64,000 nucleotides of DNA, taken from contig NZ_PUIA01000074.1 of the NCBI RefSeq assembly GCF_002967715.1, forward strand, positions 186,001 through 250,000. The letters are read 5' to 3'. The DNA comes from Blastopirellula marina. GTDB lineage: Bacteria; Planctomycetota; Planctomycetia; Pirellulales; Pirellulaceae. Shown piece after piece: positions 1-9,850 of the stretch (position 1 is the first letter of the stretch; each line of letters opens with the position of its first letter). The notes below the pieces were generated by a model. The model saw only the letters and a list, made by a program, of their open reading frames with translations, was not told the origin of the DNA and made no database searches. Both the position numbers and the translations under genes were made by a program.

Positions 1-3000
1 CAAATTCGCCCCGATGGCCACCGTTTGAACTTCCACGTCACCCAATTCTACCAACACTTCATCAGGCGTGGCCGAGGTAACCGGCTCGATGCCTGCCCCT
101 TGAAGCGTGATCGTCAGCGGGCCTGTGTTCGAGTCGATCAGGAAGGTGCCATCTTCGGCGGTAAGTATGGCTGCCACCACGTTGCCGTCGCTATCCAACG
201 CGACAACCGAAACGCCAGAAAGCGGGTTCCCCTGGTCATCAACCACGCGGCCCGTTACTGAAGCCTGTGTCTCATTGAGCGTTGTATCGATCACAACCTC
301 GCCTGCCACGACCAGGTCTCTGATCACAACGGCCGCATGCCCAGGCGCGATAAAGCTCAACGAGTATGTACCGCTGGGGATTGAGCTGATCGAGTATGTG
401 CCGTCCGTGTTGAGCTTGCCATGGAAATGCACGTTTGTGGTCGTATCGCGTAGAATGATCTGAACGTTCTCAAGAGTCGTTGCGACCGAGCTGTCGATCG
501 TGCCGTGAATCTCGTTGTACTCAAGCGCATTCAAGGTTGTGATCACGTCGGTATCTGCCGTCAGAATCACTTCCTTCGCCGTAAAGCCTCCATCCGGCGA
601 CTGGGCCGCTAACTGGTACGTCCCGGATGCAAGGTTATCGAAGGTCACATTGCCGTCGACATCCGGCATCGCCGGAGCGATCGGAACGAAACGCCCTTCT
701 ACCTGCAGGCTGAGGATCACAATCGTGTCGGTGATTCCTACATCTTGGACGTCGAAGCTTGCCTGAATCAATCGCGTGCCCAACGCCAAGTCAACTTGAG
801 CAGCGGTACCGCTGGTCACGTTCACCGGAACTGGCTGGGAAGCTCCATCCCCGGCTACCTGCAGCACGTAGCTGCCAGGCGTGACGACAGGGAACTGGTA
901 GTTGCCCTGTTCGTCGGCGATCGCTGTCGCGACGACTTGATCCGCCAGCAACAGCAATACGGAAGATCCACCTGCAGCGGAACCAGCGCTGGTTTGTACT
1001 GCGCCTGAAATCCGTGTCGACGTATCGATCGTGAAGTCTTGGGCGGCCGTGAACGCATCGCCAGGGGCCAATTGGATGTTCGTCTGGGTGGCAACGCCAG
1101 GAATCACGATCGAGTAACTCCCTTCGGGGATCGCTTCGAATTGATATTTACCCTGGGCGTCGGTAAAAGACGTATCTTCATACCCGGCGTCGCCTTGTAG
1201 CTGAACGCGAATACCTGCGACCGGCAAACTTCCCTGGGTATTGCGTACGAACCCCATCGCCGTGGCCCCGGCCACGATAACAAGCTGGTCAGCAATGACA
1301 GTCGTGCTGTCGACAACCTCAACGGTAACCGGGCTCGCGAATGCGTTGTCTGTCAGTGCTAGGCGAATGTCATAAGTACCTGGACCGGCACCAACAAAGC
1401 GGTAATTGCCATTCTCGTCCGGGGTCGTCGTGGCAACGACTTCGTCACTGAGAATAAGTTCCAACTGCAAGTGGCCGTTCGGATGCGACGAACTATTGCT
1501 GATGACGCCAGAGACTTCGGCCCCTTTCACGAGTTGGAGGTTGCCCAGGTCGAGCTCTTCCCCCTCGGACACGATCACGTTCTGGAGCGTGACCGGCACA
1601 TAGCCTGTCTGATCGACAACGATCGTGTATTCTCCGTAAGGTAGGCTATCGAATCGAACCTGAGAGCCGTCCACGGTGCCAGCAAACGTGGTATCAGGCG
1701 ACGTGTCGCCGTTAAGCCTGGCGATCGCCGTAAACTCGTCACCAGCGACTACACCGTCGCTCAACGAAACGGTAAACGAAATCTTCGCTTCTGGTGCCAA
1801 CCGCAAGGTAGGTAGTTCGACAAACTCAGACGTTTCGTCAATGGTCAGCGTAGCGGAAGTCCGGGTATACCCTTCGGCCTCGGCAACAACGCGGTAGTCG
1901 CCAGGAACGAGACCGCCGATGCGAACGTCTCCCCTCTTTCCTGTCAGGGAAGAGACAATCACCGAACCATCGGAATGAATCAGCGTGACCCGAACGTCGT
2001 TCAACGGCAGACCATTGGTTCCTTTGATACTTCCACGGGCAATGACCCCGGGGAAAACCTCTAGCGTGACCGGGGTGCTCGAATCGCTGAACACCTCGAC
2101 TTGCACTGGCGATTGAACCAGCTGCGCGCCACGAACTGTCAGTTCATACTGTCCCAGCGCAAGCCCCGTGAAAGCAAAGCTGCCGTCACGACGCGTTGTA
2201 ACGATCTTTTGCTGACCTGTCTCGATATGGGTAGCGACAACATCTACTTCGCCGTAAATGACATCCAGGCTATCCGCATAGATGGTTCCTCGAATGCTAT
2301 TTCCCAAACTAGCTCTGGCATCTTCAAATGCCAGCTGCAGCAACGCCCTTGGATCGGTTGGATCCCCATCGGCTGCAGTGATTCTCGTCGCATTCTGGGC
2401 CAGCATCCGGCGGTAATCGCCCCAGCTGTTGCCGACCAGGGAAATGAGTTGCGTGAAAATAGCTTCGAAGGTGATGTCGTCGATACCTCGGCGCACGATC
2501 GAATCCTTCACCAGTTCCCAGTTGAATGTCTCTTCCAGGTCTTCCCCCAGACGATCGGCATATGCGGTTGATTGACCGCCAGCGGCGGGCGCGGTGGCTT
2601 TCGTTAAGAAGCTTCCGTTACTGCCAGGCGAGAGTACGTTCAGCGGACCACCATCTTCGGATACGCCCAGAATGACATGGTTTAGGCCGAGCCCCAGTCC
2701 GGTTGTATCAAAAATGGGGACTCCGTTGCCCAGGGCGACCAGTGGAGGCAGAACGTCGTTCAAGCCCGAATTTCGCCAGAGGTAACTGATCGAGTATTGG
2801 TTGTTTCGAATGACCGCATTCGGCGCGAGGATATCGAGTGTTGTTACCAATCCCACGCCAGGCACAACTTCCAGACCCTCTGTAACGGTTACCGGGGAAC
2901 TGCCCGGCTTGGTCAGTGTCAGGTCATACTGTCCCGGAGCAAGCCCCGCGAGATCGAATGTTGCGTACAGCAGCGTCGAACCTTCAAAGTAGATCTGCGA

Positions 3001-6000
3001 AGCCGTGATTTCCACTCCCACCGCATTGGACAGGGTAGCGCCGACCGTGCGATCGAACTTCGCCCCGTTCACCGGCAACGTAATCGAGCCCGAATTACCC
3101 GCGGTCCCGAATGTAGAGTCATAGACATCGAATTCCACCAGGTCGGCGGTCAACGTGAAATTGGCCGGGCTGTCGCTGGTCGTATTTCGATAAAGGCGAA
3201 CGTAGTAGTTTCCTTCGCGACTCGACGGAATAATCAGCCGCTGAGTGAGCTCGAACGGAGAATTCAAAGCGTAGTCGTAATTACTGCGGCTGGGGATTCG
3301 ATCGTAGGCAACATACAGTTCGAAGCCATCGTCGATGGTCGTTCCTTCCAGCAAGAAGGACAGGGCCTCGCCCGCTGGCACGGCAACCTGGTAGTAGAGG
3401 CTTTGGTCTGCATCCGCTATTCCCGCTTCTGGTACTCCTAACTCGAGTGCAGGGAAGTCAATCGAGGCGGAATCGAGCGAGAACCCAATGTTGTTCTGCT
3501 CGTTTCCTTCAGGAATTTGATTGAGAATATCGCTGCGGATGATGATGTGATAGTCGCCTGGCACAACGCCGGGCAGCAGGGCCGTGAGGGTCTCGGAATA
3601 GGAACCGGCAGACGGAACCGGACCGGAAACATTCACGCGGCCAACTAGCGGATCGTTCACATCCCAGGTCTCGTCCGCAGAGAGGTAGACCGAATCGGTC
3701 CAGCGACCCTGTGCAGAGTTTTCACCCAGGTTTGCAACGGTATACGATACGGTAGCCTGTTGACCGGGGATACCGGTGGCCGGAACCGTGATCGTGCCGA
3801 CAACAAAGTCGACCGGTTGGGTAATCAGGACCTCGACCGAGTAAGGATCGAAATTCCTGTTGTTCAGCTCGGCATCCTTCTCATAGATGCGATTGGAACT
3901 GTCTGTCACAACAAACAAGTAGTAAGGCCCAGCCAAACCGACCGGCAGTTGGACGGTGCGTGTCTGCTGGTAGCTTTCCCCCATGCCCAATGCATTCGGG
4001 CGGTTGGCGTAGACCAGGTAGATGTCATCCAAGGGATCGAACACCTGATCCAACGACAGATAGACACCATCGGTCCAACTCAAATTGCCGGTCGAATCGC
4101 CGTGGTTTTCTACCGTCCAACTGATCTCGATATCGCGGCCGGTGTAAGCCGTGTCAGGCGCATCGACCTCAGTGACGACCAGGTCGGGAATTAGTGGAGT
4201 CGGGATGACCAGATCCCCTTCACCATCATCGTCTCCTCCTCCGCCATCGCCACCTCCGCCGCCCCCGTCACTATTGCCTCCGGAGGTCGCTTTGGCGTTG
4301 TTGTTTTCATTGAGACCTTCCAGAACCAGATCGGTCGCATCAGTACGAATAATAACGAAGTAGTTTCCGCTCATATCAGAAGGAAGACTGACCTGCCGGA
4401 AAGCATTGTACGTTTCGCCTGGTCCCAGCGGATTGGAGTGCTGCACGGTGGCCAGCAGCAAGTCCCCCTCGTCGATGCGGCTATCGTAAGAGAGATAGAC
4501 CTCGTCATACCAGATATTCGAGTTCGTAATGACCGGAGCATTGTTCTGGACGGTCCACTCGACGAACAACTTGTGGTCGACGTTCGGAAGCGCATTTACC
4601 GCGGCCACTTCCAAGTCAGATTCGATCCGCGAGACTTCCAGGGGAATCGCCATCGAAGCGTTGTTGGTTTCATCGTCTTCAATGACGACCGATCGTGCGT
4701 CGGTCAACAGTATGAGATGGTAGCTCCCCGGAAGCTGCGAGTAAGGAATCTGAGCGAAGGCGTCCTTCACGCGATACGAAGCATCCACGTCCAGGGTGCC
4801 ATAATGCGTGTTGGTGAGCAAAACCAGGTCGTCGCTGCTGGGAGTGCTATCAATGGAAAGCAGGACGCGATCAACCCAGTTTGAGGACAACGTTTCACCG
4901 ATGCCGCTATTGCGTACGATCCAGTCAAGAGAAAGAGCCTGACCCGCTTCGACGGTGCCTGGTCCAGTGAACTGAACGATCTCCAAATCAGCCGGAGTGA
5001 ATGTCGAGGTCAGCGGCGTGGGGTCGAATCCCAGATTGTTGTCGTTGTCGAGTTCAAACACGTAGTCGCCACGATCGGTGATCACGTAAACGTAGAACTC
5101 ACCCGTCAATTCGTGGCTCAAGGTGGCCGTCAACGAGACATCGTATCCCTCGCCTGCATCCAGACCTCCGTAGTGGGCGACCGTCTTCAGCCGCGTGTCG
5201 CCCGCCGGATCGAACTGGCTGTCAGTCGAAAGGTAGACTTCGTCGTACCATACCGAGTTCACCGCGCGGCTGGCACCCGCGTTGGTGACACGAAATTCAA
5301 TGAGCATCGGATGCCCGGCATCAACTACATCAGGTGCCGTCACCGACTCCACCTCCAAGTCAGGCGGAGGAGCCAGCACAACGTTGATTTGCGAGTTGTC
5401 GACACCGATGTTGTTTTGCTCGAAAGTATATTCGTAGACATCATTCGAGGTGTCGGTCTGCACAATAACAAAGAACGGTCCCTGAGTACTTAGCGGAACC
5501 GAACCGGCAGCGGTCACCGTATACGTAGCCCCCGCAGCCAGCGCACCCTCGTGCGTGGCAGATCCCAGCAGGTGGTCGCTTCCATCGAGCACGTTATCGA
5601 GCGAAAGGTATACCCGGTCGTTCCAGCTCGACTCACGCGTAGGTCCCGTTCCGTTATTGGCGACCGTCCACGTTACCGAAAAAGGCTGCCCTGAGAATAC
5701 CTGCGTCGGTGAGAGGATGTTGGTCACTTCAAGGTCGGCTGGGGGGGACAGTTGAACCGTCATCACCTCGCTGACCCCCAGGTTGTCCCCTTCACTATCT
5801 CGCTCATTCACCCTCAGCGTTGCATCGGTTTTGATCAGGATGTAGTAGTCGTCGTCAATCCCGCGCGGCAGAGTCACCGTCAACGAGTTGCGGTAGCTGT
5901 CACCAACTGCCAAGTAAGCAGGGTTGGCGGCCCGGCCCAGGTAGATATCGCCAACGTCAAGCGTGCTATCGAGCGAAAGATAAACTTCGTCGTACCACCG

Positions 6001-8853
6001 CGGCGCACTGGTGGGACCAGTCCCTTGGTTGGTTACGAGCCAGTCGACTTCGATTGTCTGTTCGGAAAAGGCATCCAACGGCGCATTGACTTCGCCAACC
6101 AGCAGGTTGGGATAAGGAGGAATGATGATATCGATTGCCTGACCGCTGATCAGGAAGTTGTTATTCTCGCCCAATCCTTCAAACACTTCATCGAGCCCGT
6201 CGGTCTCGATGATTGCATAAAGGTCGTTCTCCCAATGTTCGGGAAAGAGAATCTCGTGCGTGCGCACGATCGATTGCCCTGCGGCAAGGGTGCCGGTGAA
6301 ATCGTATCCGTCATAGATCGAGTCCGATCCGATCTGGTCGTCTTGGGAAAACGACAGCCAATCGAGAAATAATCCTGTGAAGTCTGTCGTCCCTTGATTG
6401 GTGATCGTCCACGAGACGAGCGCCTTTTGGCCGGCGATCACTTCCGGTGGAATGATCAGGTTCGATACCACCAGGTCAGGCAGCGGCGGGTAAGTGATCT
6501 GCAGCGGAAGAGTGGCCGTTACGTTGTTGGTATAGTCGAGTTCGACTTCGCTGACACTGGAATTCGTTTCGACCAGCACGTAATACGTACCAGGGGTGAA
6601 AGTTTCGTTCAGCGGAAGAGTAAACGTCTCACTTAGCGAATAGGTTTGATCGGGGCCGAGTGGAGCAAAGCCCGACGTATCACTACTTCCCAGCAGATAG
6701 TCACCGCCTCCTATCGTGGTATCGGTCGACAACCAGATTCGATCGAGACGGAAATTTGATGCCTCGACCATGCCAATGTTGCGGACAATCCACGAAAGTG
6801 AAATCTCATCGCCAAACACCAGCGGATCGGTGCTGACAACCGGAGTCTCGTCGACGATCAGATCGGGACGCGTGATATCGATTACGGTTGCCGCGATATT
6901 GTTCAGTTCGTCCGACTCGACTAGCGCCAATTGATTATCGGCAACGACGTACAGGTAATACTCACCCAACTGCGTGCTCAGCCAGGACAACTCGACTGAC
7001 TCGGTGCGGGTATACGAGCCGGTCCCCGCCAGCGGAACCTGATCATCCGCAGGAAATTCTGCGAGAAGCCGCGCGGACCCATCGAATACGTCGTGCCGCG
7101 AGAAGTAGATGCCGTCAGTCCACGACGACCAGGCAGGTCCAGCACCATCGTTGGTAACGGTCCAGGAGACTTCAATCGTTTGGCCATGCGATGCGTAAGC
7201 GGGTGCCACGACCTGGGATGGAATCAGGTCGGCAGGCTCGGTCCACTCAATCGTGGCCGCATTGCTGGTCACCGCACCGGCTCGGGCTGTGATCGTGTCG
7301 GTGCCGGCGACGCTGCCGGTATAAGAGATCGAAGCCTGGCCGTTGAGTTTTGTGAAAGCGACCGCTGTAAACGGATTCGCCCCGGTAACTTTGAATTCCA
7401 CCAACACACCAGGGAACGGCACGCCGTTTTCATCCAGGACCGTGGCGACCAACTCCTGTTCGAGCCCTGTCGTCGACCCCACCACAGTTTCCAACATCAC
7501 CGTTTCAATGTTGCCGATGGGCAGCAGCGAGGCTCCGCCGGTGTAGCCATACGAATCGTCGCTGGTAAAACCATAAATCATCACGCCGATCGGCGAATCG
7601 GCGACGACGTTGTGTGTACCAGCAGAAATCGGAACCTGGGCCCCGACAAATCCGCTATCTCCGATGGGTTGAAAAAGCAATGGATCGACCGGCTGCCCAT
7701 CGACCAGGATCGAATCGACAGCCTGGCTGGCCGCCCAAATATTGATGTAGTGATAGCTAAAACCGGAAGAAGGCGTAGTCAATGTGTACTCGGCCAGCAA
7801 CTGTTCGGCAGGCGGGATCAGCGCCATCAACGGATCGCCGGTGGTGTAGTCGTACGTTCGCCCCGTAGCGAACTGCGCGACCAACGCAGGGTGGCTCGTC
7901 TCGACGAACGAGCGCGTCGTCAAACGGGTTTCGTAAAATTCACCTCGATCGAGCGTCGCAACGAGCGTACCGTTAACGCGTACTTCCGTGTCTTCTTCGC
8001 TGGCCAATACACGAAAGAAGTCGCCTGCCGTACGCTGTGCTAATGGAATCGTGACGAAGTTCACCCCCCACGTAACCACCGGTGGCAACTGTTCCACGAT
8101 GTGGTCGTAATACGAAGTTCCGACCGGGATCTGGGTAGCTGAATTGCCGCTCATGACCGCCACCGGCTTCGTCGATTCGATCGACGTGCCGGTTAAGTCT
8201 GCATTCAGGGTGGGGTTGGCCAGTTGATAAACCTCCCCTTCCTGTAAAGTCACCTGATAGGGTACGCCAGCAGTCCGTGTACCAACGGTAATCGTCGGTG
8301 TAACAGTGATGACGGTATCGTCTTCCACAGCAACGACAGCAAACTGCGTTTTCGACTCGGCAAAGCTGTTGGATGGGTAGGACATCACCAGGTACTCGTT
8401 ACCGAGAATGTCAGTTGGCAATGCCACAAACGCGTCTGTCGTGTAGGCTTTGCGATTGAGACCATAGACGGCAATTTCTTCGGCTGAAGTGATCTCGACA
8501 CCCAAGTTTGCCGTGCCGTCATCTTGGCTCACTAATGCACTCGATGGTAACACGAGCGTCGTGATCTGCCCCGGTGTAACAGTGAATGATTGTTCGTAAG
8601 TCAAACCGGGAATGCGCACCGTACCGGACGTTGCCGTGGGACCGGTAAGGTATAACGTGGGCTGAACGCCTGAATTGGTTCCATTCTGCTGAAACGCAAA
8701 CCAGAACTCGGTCCCCAGCGTATCGGCCGCCAGCATCTGCCGGGCCTCCAGGACTTCCATCCCCATCGTACGCGAAGCCGGCTTTCGGCGAGCCGACTTC
8801 TGGAAGGAGTGGGCGCTGTCGTTGCGACGGTTCGGAGAGTGAGAATGAAGCAT
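1..8853 (-). CDS. Giant exported multidomain protein, 3' end outside window (IgGFc-binding-like, Big_1, CARDB array, carboxypeptidase-regulatory-like array)
   Basis: One minus-strand frame runs from the ATG at 8853 to the window edge, giving 2951 codons with no stop; I checked the frame near its start, at about 4200, about 2100 and at position 1. The N-terminus is basic and contains GMEVLEARQMLAA, the planctomycete extracellular motif, so export is likely. Residues about 43-450 begin GTEFWFAFQQN and resemble the IgGFc-binding N-terminal domain. A Big_1-like Ig domain follows (about 455-540). Then come roughly ten CARDB-type modules, recognisable by PDL starts every 120-125 residues, to about residue 1690. 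After a stretch resembling pre-peptidase C-terminal and IPT domains comes an array of carboxypeptidase-regulatory/Cna-B-like modules from about 2190 to the edge. A Gly/Asp-rich linker lies at 4213-4284. CARDB and Cna-B arrays are usually stalk or adhesion modules; a surface or adhesive role is inference. The C-terminus, and any dockerin, is not visible. Confidence 0.85.
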   Translation of the reverse strand, partial: MLHSHSPNRRNDSAHSFQKSARRKPASRTMGMEVLEARQMLAADTLGTEFWFAFQQNGTNSGVQPTLYLTGPTATSGTVRIPGLTYEQSFTVTPGQITTLVLPSSALVSQDDGTANLGVEITSAEEIAVYGLNRKAYTTDAFVALPTDILGNEYLVMSYPSNSFAESKTQFAVVAVEDDTVITVTPTITVGTRTAGVPYQVTLQEGEVYQLANPTLNADLTGTSIESTKPVAVMSGNSATQIPVGTSYYDHIVEQLPPVVTWGVNFVTIPLAQRTAGDFFRVLASEEDTEVRVNGTLVATLDRGEFYETRLTTRSFVETSHPALVAQFATGRTYDYTTGDPLMALIPPAEQLLAEYTLTTPSSGFSYHYINIWAASQAVDSILVDGQPVDPLLFQPIGDSGFVGAQVPISAGTHNVVADSPIGVMIYGFTSDDSYGYTGGASLLPIGNIETVMLETVVGSTTGLEQELVATVLDENGVPFPGVLVEFKVTGANPFTAVAFTKLNGQASISYTGSVAGTDTITARAGAVTSNAATIEWTEPADLIPSQVVAPAYASHGQTIEVSWTVTNDGAGPAWSSWTDGIYFSRHDVFDGSARLLAEFPADDQVPLAGTGSYTRTESVELSWLSTQLGEYYLYVVADNQLALVESDELNNIAATVIDITRPDLIVDETPVVSTDPLVFGDEISLSWIVRNIGMVEASNFRLDRIWLSTDTTIGGGDYLLGSSDTSGFAPLGPDQTYSLSETFTLPLNETFTPGTYYVLVETNSSVSEVELDYTNNVTATLPLQITYPPLPDLVVSNLIIPPEVIAGQKALVSWTITNQGTTDFTGLFLDWLSFSQDDQIGSDSIYDGYDFTGTLAAGQSIVRTHEILFPEHWENDLYAIIETDGLDEVFEGLGENNNFLISGQAIDIIIPPYPNLLVGEVNAPLDAFSEQTIEVDWLVTNQGTGPTSAPRWYDEVYLSLDSTLDVGDIYLGRAANPAYLAVGDSYRNSLTVTLPRGIDDDYYILIKTDATLRVNERDSEGDNLGVSEVMTVQLSPPADLEVTNILSPTQVFSGQPFSVTWTVANNGTGPTRESSWNDRVYLSLDNVLDGSDHLLGSATHEGALAAGATYTVTAAGSVPLSTQGPFFVIVQTDTSNDVYEYTFEQNNIGVDNSQINVVLAPPPDLEVESVTAPDVVDAGHPMLIEFRVTNAGASRAVNSVWYDEVYLSTDSQFDPAGDTRLKTVAHYGGLDAGEGYDVSLTATLSHELTGEFYVYVITDRGDYVFELDNDNNLGFDPTPLTSTFTPADLEIVQFTGPGTVEAGQALSLDWIVRNSGIGETLSSNWVDRVLLSIDSTPSSDDLVLLTNTHYGTLDVDASYRVKDAFAQIPYSQLPGSYHLILLTDARSVVIEDDETNNASMAIPLEVSRIESDLEVAAVNALPNVDHKLFVEWTVQNNAPVITNSNIWYDEVYLSYDSRIDEGDLLLATVQHSNPLGPGETYNAFRQVSLPSDMSGNYFVIIRTDATDLVLEGLNENNNAKATSGGNSDGGGGGGDGGGGDDDGEGDLVIPTPLIPDLVVTEVDAPDTAYTGRDIEISWTVENHGDSTGNLSWTDGVYLSLDQVFDPLDDIYLVYANRPNALGMGESYQQTRTVQLPVGLAGPYYLFVVTDSSNRIYEKDAELNNRNFDPYSVEVLITQPVDFVVGTITVPATGIPGQQATVSYTVANLGENSAQGRWTDSVYLSADETWDVNDPLVGRVNVSGPVPSAGSYSETLTALLPGVVPGDYHIIIRSDILNQIPEGNEQNNIGFSLDSASIDFPALELGVPEAGIADADQSLYYQVAVPAGEALSFLLEGTTIDDGFELYVAYDRIPSRSNYDYALNSPFELTQRLIIPSSREGNYYVRLYRNTTSDSPANFTLTADLVEFDVYDSTFGTAGNSGSITLPVNGAKFDRTVGATLSNAVGVEITASQIYFEGSTLLYATFDLAGLAPGQYDLTLTKPGSSPVTVTEGLEVVPGVGLVTTLDILAPNAVIRNNQYSISYLWRNSGLNDVLPPLVALGNGVPIFDTTGLGLGLNHVILGVSEDGGPLNVLSPGSNGSFLTKATAPAAGGQSTAYADRLGEDLEETFNWELVKDSIVRRGIDDITFEAIFTQLISLVGNSWGDYRRMLAQNATRITAADGDPTDPRALLQLAFEDARASLGNSIRGTIYADSLDVIYGEVDVVATHIETGQQKIVTTRRDGSFAFTGLALGQYELTVRGAQLVQSPVQVEVFSDSSTPVTLEVFPGVIARGSIKGTNGLPLNDVRVTLIHSDGSVIVSSLTGKRGDVRIGGLVPGDYRVVAEAEGYTRTSATLTIDETSEFVELPTLRLAPEAKISFTVSLSDGVVAGDEFTAIARLNGDTSPDTTFAGTVDGSQVRFDSLPYGEYTIVVDQTGYVPVTLQNVIVSEGEELDLGNLQLVKGAEVSGVISNSSSHPNGHLQLELILSDEVVATTTPDENGNYRFVGAGPGTYDIRLALTDNAFASPVTVEVVDSTTVIADQLVIVAGATAMGFVRNTQGSLPVAGIRVQLQGDAGYEDTSFTDAQGKYQFEAIPEGSYSIVIPGVATQTNIQLAPGDAFTAAQDFTIDTSTRISGAVQTSAGSAAGGSSVLLLLADQVVATAIADEQGNYQFPVVTPGSYVLQVAGDGASQPVPVNVTSGTAAQVDLALGTRLIQASFDVQDVGITDTIVILSLQVEGRFVPIAPAMPDVDGNVTFDNLASGTYQLAAQSPDGGFTAKEVILTADTDVITTLNALEYNEIHGTIDSSVATTLENVQIILRDTTTNVHFHGKLNTDGTYSISSIPSGTYSLSFIAPGHAAVVIRDLVVAGEVVIDTTLNETQASVTGRVVDDQGNPLSGVSVVALDSDGNVVAAILTAEDGTFLIDSNTGPLTITLQGAGIEPVTSATPDEVLVELGDVEVQTVAIGANL

Positions 8854-9401
8854 CGAGCGTCTTTCAATCTACGCAAACTGGCTGACGGGTATTGTGGGAA
8901 GAGAGCCATTCACGGACAGGCAATAGGTTGCAGCGTACCTCAACTACTGTTGCAGGCAACGCAAGCTATCCGATCTCCATTCCCGAAGTCATCGAAAAGG
9001 TTAGATAAGAGAAAGATTAGCGCCGAAGTCCATCTCTTTAAGGATGTTAGCGACTTTTCCTGTCGTAAAAAGAATGCCCCTGACCCCCTATGTTTGCCCC
9101 TTCAGATGACTCCAGCATGGGATATCCGGTGACCACAATTTAACCAGACTTAGGGGGTTCAGCCAACCTAAAAATCGGCAATGCCATCCTAATCCCGATA
9201 TTTAGCACTCGGCTTCGCGGCAGCCAAAGACGACCGATCCGATCCAAAATCTCTCTGCCTGAAGGGGCTCTGGATTATTTTGGAAAATCTTTTCCAGGCG
9301 TACTTTGTTACAGAAGCGCATCACTCATAAAGTGCACACATACGGCCTCAGATCGGTGTCTTTCCGGGGCGTTACGTCACAATTCTTGATGAGTAAACGC
9401 G
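8854..9401. other. Intergenic region between divergent genes
   Basis: About 550 bases separate the divergent giant gene (minus) and the small CxxC gene (plus). I see no convincing coding frame. A 7-bp inverted repeat with a 2-base centre (TGGAAAATCTTTTCCA, 9281-9296) could be an operator or a chance palindrome. Promoters for both neighbours should lie here, but I could not assign -35/-10 boxes with confidence. Confidence 0.4.
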
Positions 9402-9632
9402 ATGAACTCTGCCCACGACCAACACGAATCCAACAGAGCGTTCTCGCTCGAGAACGCACCGGCGGTGATCGTGCGCGCACGCAAAACTTTCGTTTGTTCG
9501 TCGTGCGGCACACTGGTTAAGATACCGGCCGAAGCGGTCGGTCATTTGGCTTACGCCTTCGATTCATCTCCGCAAGAACAACTCGCTATTATACCAGCTA
9601 ACCCGCCGACGACCGTCAGCGGTCCTCCGTGA
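9402..9632 (+). CDS. Small CxxC protein, function unknown
   Basis: This 76-residue frame begins MNSAHDQHES and contains FVCSSCGTLVKIPAEAVGH, a single CxxC knuckle followed by a short conserved-looking segment. One CxxC pair could bind zinc as half a ribbon or by dimerising. No clear Shine-Dalgarno sequence precedes the ATG. A G/C hairpin directly after the stop (9643-9669) supports an independent short transcript. The protein resembles short planctomycete proteins with a CxxCGTLVxIPA motif, but I cannot name a family. Its coding status rests on that motif and the clean 3' boundary. Confidence 0.5.
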   Translation: MNSAHDQHESNRAFSLENAPAVIVRARKTFVCSSCGTLVKIPAEAVGHLAYAFDSSPQEQLAIIPANPPTTVSGPP

Positions 9633-9642
9633 GCCTTTTGCA

Positions 9643-9669
9643 TCCCCTCTTCCCGTAGAGGCGAGGGGA
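9643..9669 (+). terminator. Stem-loop, possible terminator of the small CxxC gene
   Basis: TCCCCTC (9643-9649) pairs with GAGGGGA (9663-9669) across a 13-base loop, 10 bases after the stop codon of the small CxxC gene. No long T tract follows, so it may be a dispersed G/C-rich repeat hairpin instead of an efficient intrinsic terminator. Confidence 0.45.
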
Positions 9670-9850
9670 CCGGATTTCGCTTGCCTGAAGTTCTATCATC
9701 ACTCGAAATGTACCGTTCTTCTCGGGCGTGTTTGATGCTGCGCAATTGCGAAATCACCCAAAGTTGACCTGCACCCGGAAGCGTACGATACTAGATTGGC
9801 CCTCTCATCTTCCCACCCATGCCCATAATACGTTGGAGAACCACCTGATC

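Noticed and set aside
7093-8043. Plus-strand open frame of 316 codons opposite the first giant gene
   Set aside because: It is antisense to a continuous minus-strand protein with recognisable domains; the translation is Arg/Gln/His-rich and lacks any domain.
9728-9850. Upstream extension of the first sulfatase
   Set aside because: The added 41 residues precede and disrupt the signal peptide, while the ATG at 9851 has GGAGA upstream.
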